A stretch of DNA of 64,000 nucleotides from Methylobacterium amylolyticum (GTDB lineage Bacteria > Pseudomonadota > Alphaproteobacteria > Rhizobiales > Beijerinckiaceae): assembly GCF_030700245.1 (NCBI RefSeq), contig NZ_JAUYZI010000017.1, positions 1-64,000 of the forward strand. Direction: 5' to 3'. Positions within the stretch are counted from its first letter, which is position 1; every line of letters begins with the position of its first letter. The position numbers were made by a program, and so were the translations under genes. The notes beneath the pieces were generated by a model that had not been told where the DNA came from, did not search any database, and was given only the letters and a program-made list of their open reading frames with translations. Below, piece after piece: positions 34,433 through 40,969 of the stretch.

Positions 34433-34798
34433 TTAAGATCCCAAAACGGAGTCAATGAAACTCTCTATTTTGGTTGAGGTCAGAACCGCAGATTTGTACA
34501 AGTTCTGTACGCCGTATTGATTTCTAAGATAAAACGGTTCCGCGTCTTCGGTCTTCGCCAATCTAAGAACGTATGAGTTTTTGCGTCTTGGGACGACAAT
34601 TCCAAATGCCGCACCTATGGCCGGGGCGGCGCCGCTTGAGCTTTCATCCTCGACGCGCTCGACTTGAAGGCCGCGCCCATTAAGATGGGCAACATAAATA
34701 TCATCGCCTCTTGATCTCCAAGTAAGGGACCCAGACTGCGTCAGCTCAATGAGCTTAGACACGAACTGAGCGTACTTGTCGTCGAGATCGGATGCCAT
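34433..34798 (-). CDS. Small soluble protein of accessory cassette
   Basis: A 121-residue soluble protein (MASDLDDKYAQFVSKLIELTQSGSLTWRSRGDDIYVAHLNGRGLQV...). The front half resembles a family of small proteins from genomic islands that start with an F-V-S-K-L-I-E-L-T-Q helix and end in a short helix like IESFIDSVL. No enzymatic motif is visible. GGAG eight bases upstream favours ATG 34798 over 34810; this start is one base after the stop of the preceding gene (TAG-C-ATG), so the two are co-translated. GC content is low for the window. Confidence 0.7.
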   Translation of the reverse strand: MASDLDDKYAQFVSKLIELTQSGSLTWRSRGDDIYVAHLNGRGLQVERVEDESSSGAAPAIGAAFGIVVPRRKNSYVLRLAKTEDAEPFYLRNQYGVQNLYKSAVLTSTKIESFIDSVLGS

Positions 34799-34799
34799 G

Positions 34800-35258
34800 C
34801 TACGCTCCAAAGCGCTGATCTTCTGCGAGCCGGTTCATTTGCTCAATGAGCACAGTGATTGAGATGTAGATCGTGCGTGCCGCACTAGCATCAAGTTCCT
34901 TGCGAGAGCCAAACCAAGGGACAGCCTCAAAGCTTTGGATCTGCTTCGCAACGGACTTGGCTTTAGCTTTCGTCGGCCCCGCTGTTTTGTTCTCAATTGT
35001 CCTAACGTTCACTAGGCTTCTTGAGATAATTAGCTCAATATCGTTCTTGTTTTTCTGAAAATCCGCAAGAAGGTCCGATAAGTTTGAAGCTTCCTGCGTT
35101 AGCAAGTCAATGTAGCGGGGCAACATTGCCTTGCTAATAAGTTCGGCCCGGACATTTCTAAGCGTAATGTACGTGTACCCAGAAACGAAGAACGTTAGAA
35201 CTGACAGCCAATCACCTAGAGTTGATACCCATCCGTTAAGCCATTGCAGGAATTCCAT
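34800..35258 (-). CDS. Membrane-anchored helical protein of accessory cassette
   Basis: A 152-residue protein with one N-terminal membrane helix (about residues 14-33, GDWLSVLTFFVSGYTYITL) and a cytosolic helical domain rich in Leu, Asp, Lys and Asn. The layout (membrane anchor plus long helices) is shared by many phage exclusion and abortive-infection proteins, but no specific family is recognised. It is the middle gene of a leftward run: the ribbon-helix-helix gene lies 34 bp upstream and the small soluble protein starts one base downstream. AT-rich with codon use unlike the phage tail genes. Confidence 0.7.
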   Translation of the reverse strand: MEFLQWLNGWVSTLGDWLSVLTFFVSGYTYITLRNVRAELISKAMLPRYIDLLTQEASNLSDLLADFQKNKNDIELIISRSLVNVRTIENKTAGPTKAKAKSVAKQIQSFEAVPWFGSRKELDASAARTIYISITVLIEQMNRLAEDQRFGA

Positions 35259-35292
35259 CCCCGTTCACTTCTTCCGAGCCGCCACTGTTTGT

Positions 35293-35514
35293 CTAAGATT
35301 GATCAACAGGTCGGTGCCCTAAATCGGTAAGGGCCATGACTAAAAGCTCGCGGATGGCTTGCGAGCGCGAAGGCTGGTCGGTTTGAGAGAGCCGCCAATC
35401 GTCTAGGGCGTCGAGCTGCGCTTGGTTAAGCCGCATCGGCAGAGGGATCGGGTACTGCTGCCCCTTCGGGCGCCCGCGCCTTTTCTTCTCTACCTGAGTT
35501 GACACGATGAGCAT
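35293..35514 (-). CDS. Ribbon-helix-helix-like DNA-binding protein
   Basis: A 73-residue protein (from ATG 35514) with a basic N-terminal arm (EKKRRGRPKGQQYPIPLPMRL) and a short RHH fold: the strand PIPLPMRL, then helix LNQAQLDALDDWRLSQ and helix SRSQAIRELLVMALTDLG. Such proteins bind DNA as dimers, often autoregulating or acting as antitoxins. It heads the leftward cassette. Its 5' side overlaps a nested inverted repeat (35516-35581) that could be its operator or a leader. A longer in-frame start at 35604 would run into the divergent gene and is less likely. Confidence 0.7.
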   Translation of the reverse strand: MLIVSTQVEKKRRGRPKGQQYPIPLPMRLNQAQLDALDDWRLSQTDQPSRSQAIRELLVMALTDLGHRPVDQS

Positions 35515-35515
35515 C

Positions 35516-35581
35516 GTTCCGGTATAGACGAAAAACGGGCCGAGGGGAAGGTGGCACTTCCGCAACGGCCCTGACCGGAAC
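35516..35581. promoter_or_regulatory. Nested inverted repeat between divergent accessory genes
   Basis: Three stems in register: GTTCCGGT/ACCGGAAC (35516-35523, 35574-35581), GGGCCG/CGGCCC (35537-35542, 35566-35571) and GGAAG/CTTCC (35546-35550, 35557-35561) with a 6-nt loop. It lies one base upstream of the RHH start and 16 bases before the rightward gene. It may be an operator region or a structured leader RNA. Confidence 0.6.
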
Positions 35582-35597
35582 CACGGAGAGCAATCCG

Positions 35598-35915
35598 ATG
35601 GCACAGGCTACTTGCGCCTATAGCACACCCGCGCCCGCACCGCTCTACCCCGTTTCGCGCTGGATCCCCGGCGCCCGTGCTCTCACCCGACAGGAAGCCG
35701 AGGGCTTGGTTGAGGCCCTGATCGGCCTTTTTGACCGTCACGACGGCGACGCGGATCTTGAGCCATCACTGGGCTCACTCGACGCCACCACCCACAGCGA
35801 CTTCTCGGATCAGGAGGAATGGGCGGCGGGCGCTGACCGTGATTGCGAAGCCGGCGATGACAACGGGATCGCCGATGCGGAGGGCATGGACTGGGTCGCG
35901 CGGAGGGCCGCATGA
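35598..35915 (+). CDS. Acidic hypothetical protein
   Basis: A 105-residue soluble, very acidic protein: an N-terminal ALTRQEAEGLVEALIGLFDRHDGDADLEPSLGS segment followed by a tail rich in Asp, Glu and Gly. Small proteins with this same layout are common in Hyphomicrobiales, on chromosomes and mobile elements, with no known role. GGAGAG upstream of ATG 35598. Its stop overlaps the start of the next gene by four bases. Confidence 0.65.
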   Translation: MAQATCAYSTPAPAPLYPVSRWIPGARALTRQEAEGLVEALIGLFDRHDGDADLEPSLGSLDATTHSDFSDQEEWAAGADRDCEAGDDNGIADAEGMDWVARRAA

Positions 35916-36259
35916 CTGAGTCATCTAACCGCCGCGGCTTCCTCCGCGGCCTCACAACGCTTCCGCTCATCGGGGGCGGCGTGACGCTCATCGGCAGCCC
36001 AACTGGGGCCGCCACCACCGGCACGACCGAGTGTCTGAAAACGTACATAACGTGGCTGCACTATGAGCAGCGCGCGGTGCACGACTACCTGTGGCCCGAA
36101 GCGGCAGGACGGGGGCAGTACATTCCCTTGGATAACCCCGGCGCGTCCTTCCATTTCCACGACTTGGCGGGCTTGAGAGACTGGCCGCGCGTCGGTCAGG
36201 AGGCGGCCTTCCGAGCCCCTGTAGTGCTCAGCACTGTCGGCTGCGACTGGCGAAAGTAG
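35912..36259 (+). CDS. Tat-exported small protein
   Basis: A 115-residue protein with a twin-arginine signal (NRRGFLRGLTTLPLIGGGVTLIGSPTGA) followed by about 80 residues starting TTECLKTYITWLHYEQRAVHDYLW and containing two further cysteine/histidine-rich pieces (FHFHDLAGL, STVGCDWRK). Tat export implies folding or cofactor binding in the cytoplasm before release to the periplasm. It starts four bases inside the previous gene (ATGA overlap), so both are one operon. A Tat protein inside a phage tail gene block is unusual. Confidence 0.7.
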   Translation: MTESSNRRGFLRGLTTLPLIGGGVTLIGSPTGAATTGTTECLKTYITWLHYEQRAVHDYLWPEAAGRGQYIPLDNPGASFHFHDLAGLRDWPRVGQEAAFRAPVVLSTVGCDWRK

Positions 36260-36739
36260 GCGCGGCCGCTCGGGTTCGGGCCGAAGTCGAGACGGACTCA
36301 ACATCATTCAGAGATCCGGCGAGGTTCGCCGGTAGCGCGAGGCATCGTCCCGCGCGTGACCCGCCCGGCCAAGGCGGCAAGACGCGATCATCCTGGTTTC
36401 CGCTCTTCAGTGGCGCCCGGTGATCGTCTTTTCGATCCCCCGTCCTTCGCGTCCGGGTCTTGGCCGGCCGGGACGCCACTGGAGGCTATCATGGCTGCCA
36501 AAGGCGAGTCTGGGTCAGGCAGGCCTGGTTTGATCTGACATGGGTTAGGCACGGTTCGGCCAGGCGTGGCGAGGCAGGCAAGGCGGCGTAAGTCGTGATT
36601 TGGACTGTCCTGTTACGGCGAAGCATGCTCTGGCCGGCATGATGCGGCTTCGCACGGCGGGGCCCGACATGTCGTGGTGCGGCTGTTTCAAAAGGCGGGG
36701 GCATAGATTGTTGCCCCCGCCGCCTCTTGTGAGGCGCGG
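36260..36739. other. Gene-free accessory stretch with GG-rich degenerate array
   Basis: About 480 bases between the Tat gene and the hub gene. From about 36500 to 36600 the plus strand repeats variants of GGCAGGC, GGTTAGGCA and GGCGAGGCA roughly every 8-10 bases. No reading frame here has support. It marks the right boundary of the inserted accessory block. Confidence 0.5.
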
Positions 36740-37606
36740 ATGTCTCTCACGCAAAAACTTCTTAGAGTTGATATTTCTCTAGCTTCTGGCAACTTCCAGG
36801 GCGGTGGGAATAGCGCCAGCCTTACAGGGCTGCGAACGATCGCAAAAATAGTGAAGGCTGGGGGTGCCAGCATGGGCGGCGCTCAGATCACAGTCTTCGG
36901 CATGACCCTGAGCAAAATGAACCAGCTAACGCAGTACGGGTTAGCTGAGACGTTGATCGGCAAAAACACTGTGACCGTATTTGCAGGTGAAGACCCCAAC
37001 GCGATGTCCATGGTCTTCAAGGGGACCATTTTAACGGCCTTTATGGACGGCAACTCGGCGCCACAGGTCGGCTTTCGGATAAATGCCGCTGCCGGCTTAT
37101 TTGAGGCAGCTAAGCCCGCTGAACCAACAAGCATGAAGGGCAGTGCCGACGCCGCGCAGATGATGGAGCGGCAAGCAAAGGCGATGGGCCTTCAGTTTGA
37201 AAACAGCGGGATAGATACCAAATTGCAGAACCCCTACTTTTGGGGAGCGGCGCGGCATCAGGCGAAGTGCATCGCTAAAGCAGCGGGTATGGAGTGGATC
37301 ATTGATTGCGACAAGCTCGCAATCTGGAAGCCGGGGCAGCCGCGAGAAGGGGACACTATAGAATATGCGCCGGGGAAAGGGCTGGTCGGCTACCCAACCT
37401 TCAACTCTAAGGGCGTTGTTTTGACGACCGAGTTTAACCCTACGCTCAAGTATGGCAGCAAGATCAAGGTTAAAAGTGACATCACGCCGGCCTGCGGCGA
37501 ATGGGTGGTGTATCGCCTAGAGTATGACCTTGCCTCAATGCTCCCTAGGGGCCCGTGGTTTTGCGTCATTGATGCAGCCAGACCAGGACAGGTGCCGGTC
37601 GCATGA
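36740..37606 (+). CDS. Baseplate hub protein (gp44-like)
   Basis: A 288-residue phage protein. It opens with a beta-barrel region (LLRVDISLASGNFQGGGNSASLTGLRTIAKIVKAGG) and continues with GAARHQAKCIAKAAGMEWIIDCDKLAIWKPG and GVVLTTEFNPTLKYGSKIKVKSDI, the domain order of the gp27/gp44-type hub found in simple contractile baseplates. The hub trimer joins tube, Dit ring and spike. Ribosome site GAGG six bases before ATG 36740. It overlaps the spike gene by four bases (ATGA). Confidence 0.78.
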   Translation: MSLTQKLLRVDISLASGNFQGGGNSASLTGLRTIAKIVKAGGASMGGAQITVFGMTLSKMNQLTQYGLAETLIGKNTVTVFAGEDPNAMSMVFKGTILTAFMDGNSAPQVGFRINAAAGLFEAAKPAEPTSMKGSADAAQMMERQAKAMGLQFENSGIDTKLQNPYFWGAARHQAKCIAKAAGMEWIIDCDKLAIWKPGQPREGDTIEYAPGKGLVGYPTFNSKGVVLTTEFNPTLKYGSKIKVKSDITPACGEWVVYRLEYDLASMLPRGPWFCVIDAARPGQVPVA

Positions 37607-38280
37607 GCGATGAAGACGATCGGAATGGCTATGCCGGGCAACAGGGTCTTACGTCCGACAACTCTGAGCACAACCAGAACACGTTTATCTCGGAGCAGAC
37701 GCTGGGCGAAGCGCGGTTCCACTTCGCTGCGAAGATAGTAGCTGTTCACGGTGGCGGCCTTGAAGGCTCGCCGACCGTCGATATCCAACCCCTCGTCAAG
37801 CAGATGGACGGTGTCGGTAAGGCGCAAAGCCATGGGACAATCTACGGGGTGAAGGTCCCCCGGGTCATGGCCGGCGACTCCATGATTATCGCCGATCCAG
37901 CCGCGGACGATGTGTGCTGGTTTTCAGTGGCGTGCCGCGATCACTCATCGGTGGCAGAGAACGACTGGAAAGAGGGCAACCCCGGGTCATTCCGGCGCAA
38001 CAGCATGTCAGATGCCGTCTATCACGGCACGATGCACCCGAAACGCGTGAAGCCCAAGCAGTGGGTGATGTTCACCAAGGACGGGATGCAGTTTCAGGAC
38101 CGCAACAGCAACAAGCTCGTCGGGTCCAAGGACGGCTGGAACATGAACGGTGTCGTTATTACCGACAAGGGCGAGATCAAGGCGCCGGGCAACGTCACCG
38201 CTGGGCAAGGGACAGCCGATCAAGTCACCTTGCAGGGGCACGCGCACGGGACCAGCGGCCCCCCCACCCCGGGGAGTTAG
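37603..38280 (+). CDS. Baseplate spike protein (Gp138-type)
   Basis: A 225-residue trimeric spike. Residues about 20-125 match the OB-fold N-terminal domain of the phi92 Gp138 group (FHFAAKIVAVHGGG...VDIQPLVKQMDGVGKAQSHGTIYGVKVPRV). Then a beta-helix-like stem (KDGMQFQDRNSNKLVGSKDGWNMNGVVITDKGEIKAPG) follows, and the tip ends in GHAHGTSGPP. The H-x-H near the tip fits the iron-binding apex seen in membrane-piercing spikes. Start and hub stop overlap by four bases. Confidence 0.82.
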   Translation: MSDEDDRNGYAGQQGLTSDNSEHNQNTFISEQTLGEARFHFAAKIVAVHGGGLEGSPTVDIQPLVKQMDGVGKAQSHGTIYGVKVPRVMAGDSMIIADPAADDVCWFSVACRDHSSVAENDWKEGNPGSFRRNSMSDAVYHGTMHPKRVKPKQWVMFTKDGMQFQDRNSNKLVGSKDGWNMNGVVITDKGEIKAPGNVTAGQGTADQVTLQGHAHGTSGPPTPGS

Positions 38281-38283
38281 GCA

Positions 38284-38637
38284 ATGGCGTCCACGCTCTT
38301 GCTCGACCAAGTTGGCTGGGACTTGTGCTTGGACGTGGCCGGGAACATCGCGTTGGCGACGGAGCCGTATGCCACCGCCCAAGACGCGGCGGCTTCCGTG
38401 CGCACATTCCAAGGTGAAGTGTACTACGATGTCGGCCGAGGCATCCCTTACTTCGATCAAATCCTAGGCCACCTCCCGCCGCTTTCCCTCGTGAAGGCAT
38501 ACGTCGAGGCGGCGGCGGCTTTGACCCCGAACGTCGTCGCGGCCCGCGCCTTCATCACCGGCTTCAAGGGCCGGAAGCTGACCGGGCAGGTTCAGATCAC
38601 GGACACCGCCGGTCGGCTCACCGCCGCGGGCTTCTGA
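38284..38637 (+). CDS. Baseplate wedge protein gp25-like
   Basis: A 117-residue protein of the gp25/gpW (IraD-like) group. It has ALATEPYATAQDAAASVRTFQGEVYYDVGRGIPYFDQILG and later TPNVVAARAFITGFKGRKLTGQVQITDTAGR, matching the standard sheath-initiating wedge subunit. It normally nucleates sheath assembly with J, yet no sheath gene is left in this element. Starts three bases after the spike stop. Confidence 0.82.
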   Translation: MASTLLLDQVGWDLCLDVAGNIALATEPYATAQDAAASVRTFQGEVYYDVGRGIPYFDQILGHLPPLSLVKAYVEAAAALTPNVVAARAFITGFKGRKLTGQVQITDTAGRLTAAGF

Positions 38638-38643
38638 GGCAGC

Positions 38644-40077
38644 ATGGCATCATCATCCGTGCCGGCGCCGTCCTTCGGGTCGGCGGGCTTTGTCGCACCA
38701 CTGGAAAGCGAAATCCTCGCCGGCCGGCTTGCCGATTTCGTTAATGTATTCGGATCAAACCTCAATCTTGATCTGACGACGCCGCAAGGCCAACTTGCGA
38801 CTTCAGAGACTGCCATCATTGGTGCGGTGCTAAATTTATTTTTGTATTACACAAGCCAAGTCGATCCCGCGTTCGCTCAAGGTCGGATGCAGGACGGCAT
38901 CGGCCGCATCTACTTCATTGAGCGCAACCCCGCGCAGCCCACCGTCGTCACCTGCACGGTGATCGGGGCGCAGGGTGTCACCATCCCGGTCGGGGCCCAG
39001 GCGCAGGACCAGAGCGGCAACACCTACATCTGCACGCAGGCTGGAACCTTCGACGCCACCGGCACGATGAGTCTCACCTTCGCCAACACGCAGGTGGGCC
39101 CGATCCCCTGCCCCGCCGGCACGCTGGCGACGATCTATCAGGCCATCCCCGGCTGGGACACGATCACCAACCCGGGCAACGGGGCGCTGGGCAACCTCGT
39201 GGAGAGCCGGACGGATTTCGAGGCGCGACGGCGTCTCGCGGTCGCGCAGAACAGCCTGGGGTCAATCCCTTCGGTCCTCGGCGCGGTGCTGACCGTCTCC
39301 GGCGTCCTCGACGCCTTCGTGACCGACAACTCGTCCAACAACCCGCAGACGGTCGGTGGCGTCACGATCCCGCCGAATAACCTCTACGTGGCGGTGGCGG
39401 GCGGTGCGGCAGCCGACATCGGGCGCGCGATCTGGACCCGGAAGATGCCGGGCGCCCCCACCTACGGCAACACCAACGTACAGGTGCAGGATACCCAGAG
39501 CGGGTATGTCCCGCCCTATCCGACCTATTCGGTCAGCTTCACCAGACCGACCCCGGTCAGCATTTACTTCTCAGTGGTGATCGCCAACAGCTTGTTGGTG
39601 CCGGCCGACGCGGCGATCCAGATCCAGAACGCGATCATCGGTGCTTTCGCCGGGCTTGATGGAGGCCCCCGCGCTCGCATCGGCAGCACCGTGTTTGCCT
39701 CGCGCTTCTACGCGCCGATCATGGCGCTGGGCCGCTGGGCTAAGATCGTGGACGTGCTGATCGGCTCCGTGAACGCGCCGAGCGCGAGCTTCGTCGGCTC
39801 CATCGCCGGCAACGTGCTCACGGTCGCCTCAGCCACATCCGGCACGCTCGCGGTCGGGCAGTTCATTGACGACGCGACGGGCGCCATTGTCGAGGGTACG
39901 TCCATCATCGCGCTCGGCACCGGCGCGGGTGGAGCGGGAACCTACACCGTTTCATCCAACCAGACGGTCGGCACGGAGGCGATGATGTCGGCTGTGCCGA
40001 GCCTGTTCAAGGTGCCGGTGCAGATCAATCAGATCCCCGTCGTGGCGGCGGCCGACATCGCGGTTTCGCTCGCCTAA
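38644..40077 (+). CDS. Baseplate J-like wedge protein
   Basis: A 477-residue protein of the baseplate J family (gp6/gpJ). The first 300 residues are typical: LFLYYTSQVDPAFAQGRMQDGIGRIYFIERNPAQPTVV, then the Ig-like piece with GVTIPVGAQAQDQSGNTYICTQAG, and RRRLAVAQNSLGSIPSVLGAVLTVSGVLDAFV. An inserted beta domain of about 60 residues (SVNAPSASFVGSIAGNVLTVASATSGTLAVGQFIDDATG) lies before the last conserved strand; it resembles modules in phage decoration proteins. J arms form the outer wedge ring that triggers sheath contraction. Confidence 0.88.
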   Translation: MASSSVPAPSFGSAGFVAPLESEILAGRLADFVNVFGSNLNLDLTTPQGQLATSETAIIGAVLNLFLYYTSQVDPAFAQGRMQDGIGRIYFIERNPAQPTVVTCTVIGAQGVTIPVGAQAQDQSGNTYICTQAGTFDATGTMSLTFANTQVGPIPCPAGTLATIYQAIPGWDTITNPGNGALGNLVESRTDFEARRRLAVAQNSLGSIPSVLGAVLTVSGVLDAFVTDNSSNNPQTVGGVTIPPNNLYVAVAGGAAADIGRAIWTRKMPGAPTYGNTNVQVQDTQSGYVPPYPTYSVSFTRPTPVSIYFSVVIANSLLVPADAAIQIQNAIIGAFAGLDGGPRARIGSTVFASRFYAPIMALGRWAKIVDVLIGSVNAPSASFVGSIAGNVLTVASATSGTLAVGQFIDDATGAIVEGTSIIALGTGAGGAGTYTVSSNQTVGTEAMMSAVPSLFKVPVQINQIPVVAAADIAVSLA

Positions 40078-40080
40078 GCC

Positions 40081-40959
40081 ATGAGCGGCGACACGAATAA
40101 CTGGCCGTACCCGGCGCCTCCCGGCCCCGGGTCGAACGCCATCGGCGTCGGTGCGATCGGCGTCGCCCCGGTCGGCACGCTCCCCGCCTTCGATTGGCGC
40201 AAGACGATCCTCAGTCAGTACGCGGACAGCGACCGCATCACGGGTCTGATTGAGACGTTCTTTCAGGCGGTTGACCAGACCGCCAACTTCGACGCCTTCT
40301 ACGACAACATCTGGAACCTACCGAGCGCGCAAGGCTACGGGCTGGATTGCTGGGGCCGCATCGTCGGCATCAACCGCGTCCTTCAGGTCACGACCGTTGC
40401 ATGGTTCGGCTTCTCGGAGGCGCTGCCCGGGTCGCTCTCGTTCGGAGATGCGCGTTTCGCGGGCTACACGCCTTCGCTCGGATTTGCGGAGGCCGGCGAT
40501 CAGCGCAGTTTCGATGAGGGCACTTTCGCTTTCCGAAAGCAATTCCAAGGTGTTGATCCGAACGCGGGCGCGGGGCCACTTTATCCGGGCGGGCAACTCA
40601 CCAGCAACTACCGCCTATCCGACAAAGAGTATCTACGGATGATCTACGCCAAGGCGCGGGCCAACATCACAAACGGCTCAATCCCGGCGGTCAACCAGAT
40701 CCTTATCAGTCTCTACCCCGGGCGCGGCAACGTCTACGTCCAAGAGGGTACGCCGCCGACGTTCTTCGGGTTCGCCGAGGCGCAGAACACGGCGCCTTTC
40801 GGCCAAGCCGTCTTCTACAACGGCCAGACTATCCCCTCAATGCAGTATCAGATCGTCTTCAAGTTTCAGCCATCGCCGGTTGATCTGGCGATCGTGCAGA
40901 ACTCCGGCGTGCTGCCGAAGCCGACTGGCATAGCCGCCTCCATCTCCATCCAAGCTTGA
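40081..40959 (+). CDS. DUF2612 tail protein (gpI position)
   Basis: A 292-residue phage protein of the DUF2612 family. It contains DWRKTILSQYADSDRITGLIETFFQAVDQTANFDAFYDNIWNLPSAQGYGLDCWGRIVGINR, which is the family hallmark, and a later AKARANITNGSIPAVNQILISLYPGRGNVYV piece. It occupies the place of gpI in P2, linking the J ring to the fibres. Starts three bases after J. Confidence 0.82.
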   Translation: MSGDTNNWPYPAPPGPGSNAIGVGAIGVAPVGTLPAFDWRKTILSQYADSDRITGLIETFFQAVDQTANFDAFYDNIWNLPSAQGYGLDCWGRIVGINRVLQVTTVAWFGFSEALPGSLSFGDARFAGYTPSLGFAEAGDQRSFDEGTFAFRKQFQGVDPNAGAGPLYPGGQLTSNYRLSDKEYLRMIYAKARANITNGSIPAVNQILISLYPGRGNVYVQEGTPPTFFGFAEAQNTAPFGQAVFYNGQTIPSMQYQIVFKFQPSPVDLAIVQNSGVLPKPTGIAASISIQA

Positions 40960-40969
40960 GCTGAGAACG

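Noticed and set aside
35293..35604. The longer 103-residue form of the RHH protein
   Set aside because: The extra N-terminal residues would run through the nested hairpin and overlap the start of the divergent gene; the basic arm begins naturally near ATG 35514.
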